Below, piece after piece: positions 31,668 to 41,900 of a stretch of DNA of 64,000 bases; the first letter of the stretch is position 1, and every line of letters starts with the position of its first letter. A model generated the notes under the pieces. That model was not told where the DNA came from. It saw only the letters and a program-made list of their open reading frames with translations, and did no database searches. The stretch is taken from contig NZ_JAKGBI010000012.1 in assembly GCF_021530565.1 (NCBI RefSeq), positions 1 to 64,000 on the forward strand, read 5' to 3'. The translations under genes and the position numbers were made by a program. The stretch is from Pseudoalteromonas sp. SMS1 (GTDB lineage: Bacteria; Pseudomonadota; Gammaproteobacteria; Enterobacterales; Alteromonadaceae).

Positions 31668-31705
31668 GGTCGTGTCCAGTTTCTTATTATTAGATGTGGT
31701 TGCTG

Positions 31706-31873
31706 TTATAGCTGATGGCCAGGACCTGAAGGCACGGTGACGGACGTATCTGAACTGTCTGCTGGCAGTTGTGGCATCGAACCACCATTGATGCGCTTTG
31801 TCATATCGGCAGGAAGACGTTTGTTGTCTTGGCTTAGGTTTTTAATGTTCTTTTTAGTGATAGCCAGTTTCAT
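31706..31873 (-). CDS. Double-glycine precursor peptide 3, Cys-free Ser/Thr-rich core
   Basis: 55 residues, first gene of the putative operon, with AAGGAT upstream. The leader MKLAITKKNIKNLSQDNKRL ends RINGG (GG at 30-31). The core begins SMPQLPAD and contains SSDTSVTVPSGP, then GHQL, with no Cys. The block SSDTSVT is shared by all three copies while the residues just after GG vary, the pattern of a family whose conserved part is the functional or modified site. Confidence 0.85.
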   Translation of the reverse strand: MKLAITKKNIKNLSQDNKRLPADMTKRINGGSMPQLPADSSDTSVTVPSGPGHQL

Positions 31874-32569
31874 TTTTTATCCTTTTACTAATTTGTTTAT
31901 GTAGAACTAGGTACAGTTTTTATTATTTGACTTTTTTATGTCTTTACAGGGATGTTTTGTGGTGCCCTGTAACTTGAGTCCTAAGTTAGCAAGAATTTTC
32001 TAAAAGTGAATTATTAGAAGGTTATGATTTGTATATAAGGATTTGTGCTAAATATATGATTTTAAAGGTTTGTTATATTGTAAAAGAGTTTAATTAGAAC
32101 TTTTTCAAGTGTTTTGCACGATTTTTACGGTGTTTGTGGATGCAACAAAGCACGCATATGCGCATAAGAGCGTAAGGTAAAACGCGTCGATGGTGTTGCA
32201 TGTATGAGGATATTGGTGGGGGACTGACAGGAGGTCGAGGGCGCGATAAGAAGAAGGGCTATTTATTGTGCACAATGGACACGTAGAAGCAGCGGGTTGG
32301 TTGAAAAACAACCTGTTTGGTGCAGTGTTTGGTATTGAATCAATGCACAAAAACACGCAAAACTTGATAAAGACGTAGCTGTACTCGTCAGATGAGCATT
32401 CAAAGTATGAATTTGACTGTCAATTGAGATAAATCTAGTTAAAATATCATCAATCATTTCTGAACCATTTTATACATTACGTGTAGGTTGGCTGTGCACA
32501 TGGAGTGGCAGCCTTAAAGTGTGTGGAATGTAGTAGGGGATTATAAGTAATAAAAAGGATTCATCACTG
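31874..32569. other. Divergent promoter region between the precursor peptides and glmU
   Basis: About 700 bases with no gene I can support. The half next to the peptides is AT-rich and contains the inverted repeat at 31944-31972. The half next to glmU should carry the glmU promoter. Minus-strand frames between 32105 and 32457 have no ribosome binding site and unprotein-like composition. Confidence 0.5.
31944..31972. promoter_or_regulatory. Perfect 8-bp inverted repeat upstream of the precursor operon
   Basis: TTACAGGG at 31944-31951 and CCCTGTAA at 31965-31972 are exact complements with a 13-base spacer, 71-99 bases upstream of the first peptide start. CCTGTAA and TTACAGG are also half-sites of lux boxes, but here they face outward instead of inward. 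It may be an operator for the LuxR proteins or a leader-RNA hairpin. Confidence 0.55.
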
Positions 32570-33931
32570 ATGGCATTAAACACAGTTATTCTCGCTGCGG
32601 GTAAAGGTACTCGCATGCGTTCAAATTTACCCAAAGTTCTTCACCCTGTTGCTGGTAAACCGATGGTTCAGCATGTTATTGACAATGCAGTTGCAATGGG
32701 CGCAAAAGCCACTAATTTAGTTTACGGGCATGGCGGTGAGCAATTAAAAGAGCATCTAGCACACAACAAGGTCAACTGGGTGTTACAAGAAGAGCAACTT
32801 GGGACAGGTCATGCTGTGGCAGTGGCAAAAGAACATATTGCGGATGATGATACGGTATTGGTCTTATACGGGGATGTGCCTCTGACCAAACGTTCTACCT
32901 TAGAAAGACTTTTAACGGCAACGCCTGAAAATGGTTTAGCAGTACTGACAGTGACGCTTGATAACCCAACCGGTTATGGTCGTATGTTGCGTGAAAATGG
33001 CAAACTTGTTGGCATAATCGAGCAAAAAGATGCCTCTGCTGAACAGCTAGAGATTAAAGAGATCAACACCGGTATCATGGCTGCCAAGGGTGGTTTACTT
33101 AAAAAATGGTTGGGCCAGTTATCTAACAATAATGCGCAAGGGGAATACTACCTGACAGACATTGTGGCCATGGCACACGCGGAGGGAATTGAAATCAGTT
33201 CTGCTCAGCCAGACGACGCGATGGAAGTTGAGGGCGCGAACAACAGAGTGCAACTTGCGGCGCTAGAGCGTGCATATCAAGCGCGTCAAGCTCATGAATT
33301 AATGATAAATGGTGCTAGTCTGGCAGATCCAGCGCGTATTGACGTACGCGGTCAGGTGACAACGGGGCAAGATGTTGAGATAGATATCAATGTCATTTTC
33401 GAAGGTCAGGTTGAGATCGGCAACAATGTGCGTATTGGACCAAATTGCGTATTGAAAGACTGTCAAATTGGCGATGGTGCGGTTATTAAAGCGAATACCG
33501 TCATAGAAGAAGCACGTGTCAACGCGTTGTGCACCGTGGGGCCATTTGCAAGGCTGCGCCCGGGTACCGTACTTGAAGAAAATGCGCATGTTGGTAACTT
33601 CGTGGAGATGAAAAAGTCTCGTTTAGGATCTGGTTCAAAAGCTAACCACTTCACGTATCTTGGTGATACCACGGTGGGTGAGAAAGTTAACATCGGTGCC
33701 GGTACGATCACCTGTAATTATGATGGTGTGAATAAATCACAAACTATCATCGGTGATGGCGCCTTTATTGGTTCTAACTCGTCGCTCGTTGCGCCAGTGA
33801 ATATTGGTGCACAGGCAACAGTGGCTGCGGGCTCGGTCGTGACAAGCACGGTTGCGGATTCGCAATTGGCAGTGGCGAGAAGCAAGCAACGAAACATCGA
33901 TGGTTGGCAACGCCCGACCAAGAAAGCCTAA
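32570..33931 (+). CDS. glmU: Bifunctional UDP-N-acetylglucosamine pyrophosphorylase / glucosamine-1-phosphate N-acetyltransferase
   Basis: 453 residues. The N-terminal uridyltransferase has [20 protein letters not shown] (about 8-27). The C-terminal left-handed beta helix of hexapeptide repeats carries the acetyltransferase ([31 protein letters not shown]). GlmU makes UDP-GlcNAc for peptidoglycan and lipopolysaccharide. In many relatives glmU follows atpC and precedes glmS. Here the RiPP genes have separated it from atpC on one side and from glmS on the other. Confidence 0.98.
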   Translation: MALNTVILAAGKGTRMRSNLPKVLHPVAGKPMVQHVIDNAVAMGAKATNLVYGHGGEQLKEHLAHNKVNWVLQEEQLGTGHAVAVAKEHIADDDTVLVLYGDVPLTKRSTLERLLTATPENGLAVLTVTLDNPTGYGRMLRENGKLVGIIEQKDASAEQLEIKEINTGIMAAKGGLLKKWLGQLSNNNAQGEYYLTDIVAMAHAEGIEISSAQPDDAMEVEGANNRVQLAALERAYQARQAHELMINGASLADPARIDVRGQVTTGQDVEIDINVIFEGQVEIGNNVRIGPNCVLKDCQIGDGAVIKANTVIEEARVNALCTVGPFARLRPGTVLEENAHVGNFVEMKKSRLGSGSKANHFTYLGDTTVGEKVNIGAGTITCNYDGVNKSQTIIGDGAFIGSNSSLVAPVNIGAQATVAAGSVVTSTVADSQLAVARSKQRNIDGWQRPTKKA

Positions 33932-33941
33932 CGCAAAATGC

Positions 33942-33969
33942 AAAAAAGGGAATTGAATTCCCTTTTTTT
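33942..33969 (+). terminator. Rho-independent terminator of glmU
   Basis: AAAAAAGGGAAT and ATTCCCTTTTTT pair around TGA, ending in a T-run, 10 bases after the stop. The A-run on the left could let it work on both strands. Confidence 0.88.
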
Positions 33970-34065
33970 GTATCTCATTTCTTTCTGGTGTTCAAAGTGA
34001 TACATTACGGAGGGGTTAATTAAAATTTAACAATAAAAACAATTAATTCAGGTGTACAAGTTATT

Positions 34066-35310
34066 ATGGAAAATCTCTTTCGCAAAGAAGTACTTGAGAA
34101 TAAGCGACACCGATTAGAAGGAGCTGTGAGTTTAGTTCAACCACCCGTGTTTAAGACACTCACCTTTCTGATCTTGTTTGTGGTGATCATTAGTATTATT
34201 TTCCTTGCCGTGGGCAGCTATGCGCGAAAAGAACGCGTATCTGGTGTACTGGAGCCAAATACCGGGATCCTCAATATGGTTGCTTCACAAGAAGGCGTGG
34301 TTGCCGAAGTCCTGGTTGAGGAAGGTCAGTTTGTAGAAGCCGGACAGCCGATTTTGCGCATTGCATCAGCTAAGCACAGTACGCAAGCGCTAGAGTTAAA
34401 CCAAGCGCTACTTAATCAATATACGTTTCAGATACAAAACATCGAGCGACTTATTGCTCAGCAAGAACAACAATATCAATTAGATCTCAATGAGCTAATG
34501 CTCCAAAAAGTCAGTGCTAAAAAACGCCTTGAAGAAATAAATAGTCAGCAAGTGACATTCTCACAACGCCTCGATTTGAATAAGCAGATGGTCAATCAAA
34601 TTAGCACGTTGAAGGGCACAGGGTATATTTCAGAGTTGGAGTTGCAAAGACAGAAAGACACCCTGTTATCACTCGAGCAGCAGTCTTCCAATATCCGTTC
34701 AGAAAAGCTCAGCTTAGCGTCCCAAATTGAACAGTTTGACACGCAGCTAGAAAAACTCCCCCTTGGACATGATGAACGGATCAATCAACTTAAATCCGAG
34801 CGTGCGCAATTAAAGATTCAATTGACATCAATCGAACAGCAGAGGCTGGGCGAATTACGTGCGCCCAAATCTGGGGTTGTGACAGGCTTGTTGGCGAAGG
34901 TTGGTAAGAATGTCATTTCAGGACAAAAGCTGTTAAGCGTGATCCCAGAAAATAGCCAAATGCAAGCCGTGATTTATGTGCCTACATCGGCCTTTGGGTT
35001 TATTGAGCAAGGCCAGCAAGCCAAATTGCGCTACCACGCTTTTCCTTATGAAAAATTTGGGATTTATGGGGGAGAAATCAAACAGATCAGTACCAGTTTA
35101 ATTTTACCTGAAGAAGCCATCATTCCCGGTATTATTAGTGAACCTGCTTATCGTGTCATTGTGTCTTTGTCTGACCAAAGTATTCAGGCATATGGCAAAT
35201 CTACCCCGTTACGTGCAGGGATGATGTTAGACGCAGATATTATCATCGAGGAGCGTTCGCTACTGCGTTGGTTATTTGATCCGGTATTTAGTATTAAAGG
35301 ACAGCTGTAA
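34066..35310 (+). CDS. HlyD/CvaA-family membrane fusion protein of a peptide exporter
   Basis: 414 residues. One membrane helix (about residues 28-48) is followed by SYARKERVSGVLEPNTGILN, the start of the lipoyl/barrel-sandwich part. A long coiled coil rich in Gln, Glu and Leu (about 105-260) and a return to the beta-barrel (LRAPKSGVVTGLLAKVGKNV) follow. This is the CvaA-like adaptor that connects a C39 ABC exporter to an outer-membrane TolC channel. It lies 29 bases upstream of that exporter. No tolC gene is in the window. Confidence 0.92.
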   Translation: MENLFRKEVLENKRHRLEGAVSLVQPPVFKTLTFLILFVVIISIIFLAVGSYARKERVSGVLEPNTGILNMVASQEGVVAEVLVEEGQFVEAGQPILRIASAKHSTQALELNQALLNQYTFQIQNIERLIAQQEQQYQLDLNELMLQKVSAKKRLEEINSQQVTFSQRLDLNKQMVNQISTLKGTGYISELELQRQKDTLLSLEQQSSNIRSEKLSLASQIEQFDTQLEKLPLGHDERINQLKSERAQLKIQLTSIEQQRLGELRAPKSGVVTGLLAKVGKNVISGQKLLSVIPENSQMQAVIYVPTSAFGFIEQGQQAKLRYHAFPYEKFGIYGGEIKQISTSLILPEEAIIPGIISEPAYRVIVSLSDQSIQAYGKSTPLRAGMMLDADIIIEERSLLRWLFDPVFSIKGQL

Positions 35311-35339
35311 GCTGCAATAACGATAATAAAAGGCTTTGT

Positions 35340-37469
35340 ATGCACCAGGAAGATAACTCACCGGTACAAAAATTACAGTTTTGGTCAAGGAATTCACTGC
35401 CTATCATTTTGCAATCTGAAGCGGCGGAATGTGGTTTGGCAAGTTTGGCAATGGTTGCGGCATACCATGGATACCACAGTGATTTGACCGCGCTCAGGCA
35501 AAAATTCAGTATTTCAATTGAAGGCGCTACGTTACTGGATATTATGCACTTTGCTGAACAGCTAGAGCTTAGTTCTAGGCCACTAAGAATTGAATTAGAA
35601 GATTTAGATGCACTACAAACCCCATGTATTTTGCATTGGGATATGAACCATTTTGTGGTGCTAAAAAAAGCCAATGAAAAGCGCATCGTCATTCACGATC
35701 CTGCATCAGGCGAAAAGACCTTTACGTTAGAAGAAGCTTCTAAACACTTTACCGGCGTTGCGCTAGAACTCACCCCGACAAAAAGTTTTGAGAAAAAAGA
35801 GAAAAAACCAAGTCTAAAATTTGCCGACTTTTGGAGTCGTATTACTGGCTTAAAACGCTCTTTGTTATTGATTTTCTTACTTTCTATTTTACTTCAAGTG
35901 TTTACACTTGCCGCGCCATATTATATTCAGTTGGTGATTGATGATGTCGTCCTTACTGGCGATACCAACTTATTGACTGTCTTAGCCACCGGCTTTTTCT
36001 TGGTCCTCATATTTGAGATTGCCACCAACGCATTACGGGGGTTCACACTGCTGCACTTTGGCAATCAAATGAATATCCAATTGGGTGCAAACCTTTTCCA
36101 TCACTTGGTGCGCTTGCCGATTTCATACTTTGAAAAGCGTCATATGGGGGACGTGGTTTCTCGGTTTGGCTCGTTACAACAAGTGAAGCAAATTCTGACG
36201 ACCGGTGTGATTGAAGCCATTATTGATGGCTTGATGGCCATTATTACCTTAGCCATGATCTTCTTTTACAGCCCGACACTTTCGCTGGTGGTCTTGGCCG
36301 CGGTGATTGCTTATGCGTTGGTTCGGGTTGCCATGTACAAGCCATTTAGAACCATTAGTGAACAAGAGATCATGGCGCGTGCAGAAGAAAACTCCAACTT
36401 CATGGAAACGGTGCGTGGTATTCAAACAATCAAGCTGTTCGGTTCTGAAGTAAAGCGAGAGGGGCAATGGCAAAACCGCTATGCAAATGCAATCAATCAA
36501 AGTATTCGCTTAGGTAACTTCCAAATTGGTTATGATGCAATCAACCGTGCCCTGTTTGGTATCGAGAATATCTTGGTGGTCTACTTGGCGGCGCATTTGG
36601 TCCTAGAGGGAGGCTTTAGTACGGGGATGTTATTTGCCTTTATGTCTTATAAACGTCAGTTTATGGACAAAACGGCGAACCTAATTGAAAAGTTGATTGA
36701 ATTTAAAATGGTGGGGTTACATTTTGATCGTATTGCCGATATTGCGCTTACTGACAAAGAAACCTTGCAACCAGAGAAGCAGAAGAAACACACTGTAAAA
36801 GGCAAGATTGAACTAAAAAATATCTGCTTTTCTTATTCAGATGCGACACCAAATGTATTGCACAACCTCTGTTTAGATATTAATGAAGGTGAATCAGTGG
36901 CCATTACTGGCCCTTCGGGATGCGGTAAATCAACCTTACTTAAAATTATGTTAGGCCTTAACCAAGCCAAAAGTGGTGAAGTACTGATTGATGATGTGCC
37001 CATTGAGCAAATTGGCGCGAGGCAATATCGTCAGCAAATTGCTGCGGTGATGCAAGACGATGAACTGTTGTCAGGCTCTGTCGCCGATAATATCGCCTTT
37101 TTCGATACCCCGATAGATATGGAGCGTGTGGTTTATTGCGCGCAGTTAGCGGCGATACATGACGATATTAGTCAAATGCCCATGGGTTACGACAGTTTAA
37201 TCGGTGATATGGGGTCATCCCTTTCAGGGGGACAAAAGCAACGGATCATATTGGCGCGTGCATTGTATAAACAACCTAAAATTTTGTTTATGGATGAGGC
37301 GACGAGCCACTTGGATACGACTTTGGAATCGGACATCAATGAAGCGGTAAGCCGCTTGGATATGACCCGCGTAATTATTGCACACCGTAAAGAAACCATT
37401 GCATCGGCGAATCGTGAAATCCGCTTGCAAAAAGTTACAGCAGAAGAGCTCGAAGCCGAGCAAGAGTAA
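35340..37469 (+). CDS. C39 peptidase-containing ABC exporter for double-glycine peptides
   Basis: 709 residues with three parts. The N-terminal C39 protease has Gln25 and catalytic Cys31 in QSEAAECGLASLAMV, His104 in WDMNHFVVL and Asp120 in IHDPASG, so all catalytic residues are present. The membrane domain covers about 165-445. The ATPase has GPSGCGKST, LSGGQKQR and ILFMDEATSHLD. Exporters of this kind cut leaders after a double glycine while moving the core out. The three peptides at 31268-31873 have exactly such leaders and are the only ones I found in the window. It sits between the HlyD adaptor and lanC on the same strand. Confidence 0.95.
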   Translation: MHQEDNSPVQKLQFWSRNSLPIILQSEAAECGLASLAMVAAYHGYHSDLTALRQKFSISIEGATLLDIMHFAEQLELSSRPLRIELEDLDALQTPCILHWDMNHFVVLKKANEKRIVIHDPASGEKTFTLEEASKHFTGVALELTPTKSFEKKEKKPSLKFADFWSRITGLKRSLLLIFLLSILLQVFTLAAPYYIQLVIDDVVLTGDTNLLTVLATGFFLVLIFEIATNALRGFTLLHFGNQMNIQLGANLFHHLVRLPISYFEKRHMGDVVSRFGSLQQVKQILTTGVIEAIIDGLMAIITLAMIFFYSPTLSLVVLAAVIAYALVRVAMYKPFRTISEQEIMARAEENSNFMETVRGIQTIKLFGSEVKREGQWQNRYANAINQSIRLGNFQIGYDAINRALFGIENILVVYLAAHLVLEGGFSTGMLFAFMSYKRQFMDKTANLIEKLIEFKMVGLHFDRIADIALTDKETLQPEKQKKHTVKGKIELKNICFSYSDATPNVLHNLCLDINEGESVAITGPSGCGKSTLLKIMLGLNQAKSGEVLIDDVPIEQIGARQYRQQIAAVMQDDELLSGSVADNIAFFDTPIDMERVVYCAQLAAIHDDISQMPMGYDSLIGDMGSSLSGGQKQRIILARALYKQPKILFMDEATSHLDTTLESDINEAVSRLDMTRVIIAHRKETIASANREIRLQKVTAEELEAEQE

Positions 37470-37480
37470 ATTTAACCATC

Positions 37481-37502
37481 GCCCTCCAGCGCTAGGGAGG
37501 GC
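37481..37502 (+). terminator. Hairpin after the exporter gene, weak terminator
   Basis: GCCCTCC and GGAGGGC pair around AGCGCTAG, followed by CTTATT. It is GC-rich but lacks a long T-run, so some transcription may continue into lanC. Confidence 0.55.
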
Positions 37503-37687
37503 CTTATTCGACGTAGTTTTATTTAATTTTTGTTGTGCTTCAGTCATTTTGAGAACGCGTAGGCGTGCAATTTATGTGACCAACTAGTCAATTTTTAGAC
37601 GTAGATTAACTATTGAGATAGGGATCTATTTAAGTTAATTTCTATTGCGATAACAAAAAAAATAAAGCTTTATTATTAAGGAAGACC

Positions 37688-38911
37688 ATGTCAGAGCATC
37701 TTATCATCACAGAAAGTCAACGCCGTGAAATCACGGACATCATATCGCTGCTAGCTGCAAGAGTGAGTGAGAATCTCAAATCAGGAGAAGCGCAAAATGG
37801 ATTGTTAAGTGGTATTGCAGGCCAATTGCTGTTTTTATTTAAAGCGCATCAATTTGACGAAAGCATTGTGGACGAAGACGTTTTTGGTGAGATGCTTGAA
37901 GTGTTGCAGGAGCAATTAGCGGATCAAAGCTTCGAGTTGAGTAATGGCCTTGCTGGGCAGGCTTGGGTACTAGAATATTTTAATCAAGCGGATCAAGCAG
38001 ACTACGATCCCACGCTCTTAGATGATGTAGACGACCTGTTTACCGAAGCGCTCAATCATAATCCCTGGCCTGGGGAAATCGAAATGGTACTGGGTTTGTG
38101 CGGATATGCCCCCTACGCGGCTAGACGTGCGAAGTTTTCTGATCAGCATAAACTGTATGGCACCATCGTATCTGGGTTAGAAAGCACGGCGACGTATTTT
38201 GACAATGGGCATATCGCGTGGTCTCAACCTGCAGAATCCGTTTACCGCTTTGATACCGATGATAAAGATAAGCCAGAATATAACTTAGGCTTGGCACATG
38301 GTGTGCCAGGTATGATTGCTGCGTTGCTCCCAGCCTACCATATCCCGTCACTTAAAGCGCGTGTGGACAAGCTTTTATCGGGGGCCTGTGATTGGTTAAT
38401 GACACATCAAAACTCGGCCAGCGGAGCAGATGCTGAGCATTCTTGTTATGGCTCTTGTGCCGGTGCTGAAACTCATTCAAGACTGGGGTGGTGTTATGGT
38501 GATTTAACCATCGCCATGATATTAGCGCGAGCAGGCCATGCATTGGACAGGCCGAGCTATGTAGAGCATGCCTTAGAAGTGGCTGTACATGCCACCAAAC
38601 GCGATGCAGAAAATGCCTATATTAATGATGCTGGTGTGTGTCATGGGTTTGTAGGGTTGGCGTTGATTTTTAATATGCTTAACGATTTGATGCCACACCC
38701 CGCACTGAAAGCACGCTCTATCTACTGGATAGAATATGGCCTGCAAAAATTTCGCGAGGGCGGTATCAAATCGCTATATTCATACAATGGTGTCACAAAA
38801 GAACATGAGGAAGAATTTGGCTTCTTAATGGGATATTCCGGTATTGGTTGTGCATTAATCAGCGTGCTGAATGATGATACGAGTTGGACTGAATGTCTGC
38901 TGATGTCTTAA
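37688..38911 (+). CDS. LanC-type lanthionine cyclase
   Basis: 407 residues with the alpha-toroid repeat turns (LLSGIAGQLL, LGLAHGVPGM, LGWCYGDLTI, AGVCHGFVGL, LMGYSGIGCA). The zinc ligands are intact: Cys269 in GWCYGD, and Cys318 and His319 in CHG. LanC adds Cys thiols to dehydrated Ser/Thr. It is separated by 10 bases from lanB and should be translated with it. An intact cyclase next to precursors without Cys is puzzling: either other precursors exist elsewhere or the enzyme acts in another way. An AAGGAAG-like site precedes the ATG. Confidence 0.93.
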   Translation: MSEHLIITESQRREITDIISLLAARVSENLKSGEAQNGLLSGIAGQLLFLFKAHQFDESIVDEDVFGEMLEVLQEQLADQSFELSNGLAGQAWVLEYFNQADQADYDPTLLDDVDDLFTEALNHNPWPGEIEMVLGLCGYAPYAARRAKFSDQHKLYGTIVSGLESTATYFDNGHIAWSQPAESVYRFDTDDKDKPEYNLGLAHGVPGMIAALLPAYHIPSLKARVDKLLSGACDWLMTHQNSASGADAEHSCYGSCAGAETHSRLGWCYGDLTIAMILARAGHALDRPSYVEHALEVAVHATKRDAENAYINDAGVCHGFVGLALIFNMLNDLMPHPALKARSIYWIEYGLQKFREGGIKSLYSYNGVTKEHEEEFGFLMGYSGIGCALISVLNDDTSWTECLLMS

Positions 38912-38921
38912 GGAGAGGTAT

Positions 38922-41900
38922 ATGTCAACAAAACAACTAAAAAACGACCACTTTTTTGTAATTCGAACGCCTCGTTTAGCACTTGAGCAGTTGGCTGCAT
39001 TCGGTGAAAAAGACGCAGATACCAATTTGCTGCTCAGTGCTTGGTTAGCGACGCCAGGTGTTGAAGAGGCCATCTACCTTGCCAGCCCTTCGCTGTTGGA
39101 GCGTATCGAACAGTGGCGCAGCAAGCCAGACTCAAAGCAAGGTAAAAAAGTAGCCCATGCCCTGATTAAATATATGGTACGTATGTGCTCCAGACCGACC
39201 CCGTTTGGGTTGTTTTCAGGTATTCATAAAGGCCGCATCGCAGCAACCACTGAACTTTTGCCTGCAGATCACTGCAAAGACAGTCGCAAAACACGTCTGG
39301 ATATGTTTTACCTGTCTGCGTTGAAAGAGCATTTTATCAAGCATGCCTCGCGTTCAGATAATTTAACTTATAAGCCTAACTCATCTCACTATTTTATTGC
39401 GCAGCAATGCCGTTATATCGAAACATATCTATCTGATGACACGATGCAGTACCGCCTCAGTGCGGTTGAAAGCGATGAGTACTTTAGATTTGCACTACAA
39501 TTGGCTAAACCGGGCGTAAGCTTTAACGAGTTAGTGTCTCGTTTTAAGGCGCAATACCCTGAAGCATCGCAAGAAGAAGTCGAAAACTATATTCAAGATC
39601 TTATTGATGAAGGCGTATTGCTGGCGGATATTCCATTGCCATTGACAGGCGACTCACCAGATCATGCGTTATTGAAGTCAATCGAAGATATTAAAGAGTT
39701 AGACGCCGCAGACAAGCTGGCGACGGCACTGTCTAAGATCGACAGTTTGGACGCTGCATCCAGTGGTGACATTTCGCCATACAAACAATTGCTCTCACAT
39801 CTAGAAAACTTACCGGTGAAAGCACAAGAAAATAAATTGTTTCAGAGCGATATTTACCGAGCATTTGATCAATGCACCCTTTCAGAGATGGAAATAAAAC
39901 GGGTTCAAAAGCAGTTAGAGCTGATAGCTGGGCTGACAATTACTGAGCCGACTGGCGGTTTGAGCCAGTTTATCAGTAAATTCAACTCACGTTTTGAAGG
40001 CCAGTTTGTTCCTTTGGATGTGATTTTAGATGATGAGTCTGGCATTGGGATTTCTACGGAAACCGGCTATGAAGCACCGCTGGTGGCGGGGCTGAACTTA
40101 GCACGCAGTGGCGCTAATCAAGCGACCGTACCTGAAGTCAGCTTAATCGAGAATATTGTTGAGCGTGCATTGAGCCTACCAGAAAATCGTGGCAAGGCGT
40201 GTGTGGTACTGAAGAGCAAAGAACTGAAAGCCAAAGTAAACAACAAAGAGGCGGTCGCTACCTTTCCATACTCATTTGGCACCATGCTGAGCTTGTACCA
40301 AGATGATAGAGGCAACCCCATCTATAAGTTTAACGGTTGCTATGGGCCATCTGCCGCGAATTTATTGGGACGTTTTTGCCACCTTGATGATGGATTAAAA
40401 GAGGCTGTGAAGGGACATTTAGCACAGGAACAATCGCACAGTAATGATGTGATCTTTGCCGAAGTCGTACATATGCCAGAAGGGCGCCCTGGTAATGTGA
40501 TCGCCAGACCGCATTTAAGAGACTATGAAATTGTGTTCATGGCAGATAGCTCGCTGGAAGATGAATATCAAATCCCGCTCAATGACCTGTATGTTTGGGT
40601 GGAAGGACAAAAAGTGAAGCTATGGAGTAAACGTCTGAATAAACAAGTTATTCCACGTTTATCAAGCGCCCACAACTATTCCGCTCGCAGCCTCAGTGCG
40701 TATAAATTTTTGTGTATGTTGCAGCATCAAGAAGGTCGAGCACCGCACTTTAGAATGCCAACCAGCACAGAGCGCGCTGCGTTTGTACCACGCGTCATGT
40801 TAGATAATTTAATTCTCAGCGAAAAAATATGGCGTATTGAGCGCACCGAACTAGAAGCAATCAATAAAAAAGGGGAGTTCAGTCGCGACAAGCTTGACGC
40901 ACTCATGACCAGATATGATTTGGATGCACAAGTGAGTTTTGCAATGTCAGACAATGTGCTTCAGCTTGATTTACGCAACCCAGACATGTTTGCGATTTTA
41001 CTGGCAGAGACGAAGGGCCATACCAATGTTGAGCTTAAAGAAGTCTTGTCTAGTAGCTATTGTTCTCGCGTGACAGATGCGCAAGGGTTGCATTACAGCA
41101 ATGAAGTAATTGTGCCCTTTATTAATGAACATGCACGGGTGCACAGCCATTTCTCTGATGATCCCTATGCCAATATTACCGCTGAGCCTATCAAGCGCCG
41201 TTTTGGGGCGGGCTCAGAATGGCTTAGCCTGAAAATATACTCGGGTAATTCTCTGGTTGAGCAATTGCTTACCGAAGAGTTGCTGCCTTTGATCACTGAG
41301 CACCAGGATCTTTATGATAAGTGGTTCTTTATTCGCTATGGCGATCCGGACTGGCACCTTCGCTTACGCTTTCACGGTGATCCCGGTCTGCTGTGTGGCC
41401 AACTGTTACCGCGCTTAAATGCTCTGCTTGATCCAAAAGTAGAGTCCGGTGAGCTACACAAGGTGGAGTTGATGACCTACGAGCGCGAAGTTGAGCGCTA
41501 TGGTGGACCAGAATCAATGAGTATGGTTGAGGCATTATTTATGTATGATAGCCGCCTAATTGCGCAAGCATGTGGCTTAATAGATGACCATGGCGAAGAC
41601 GTACGTTGGCGTGTTGCACTCGCTTGTACTCACCGATTATTAAACCTATTCGAATACAGTAATGACGCGCGCTTCAAGCTGATCAGCAATCTGCGAGATG
41701 GGTTTGGTCGAGAGTTTAATGAAACCAGCGTGCTGCGTAAGCAACTGGGTAATCGTTATCGTGAATACCAAGCGCAAATGGAGGATGATTTTATTAAGCT
41801 AGTCCCTGAGCGGGCCAGTGAATGTGATGACGTGCAAACAGCCATACTGACGATTTTGGAGTCATGGCAAGCAAGCGCAGCACCTGTGGTGGAAGTATTG

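Noticed and set aside
32105-32457. Minus-strand frames before glmU
   Set aside because: Cys- and Ser-rich composition, no ribosome binding site and a position in the glmU promoter region argue against coding.
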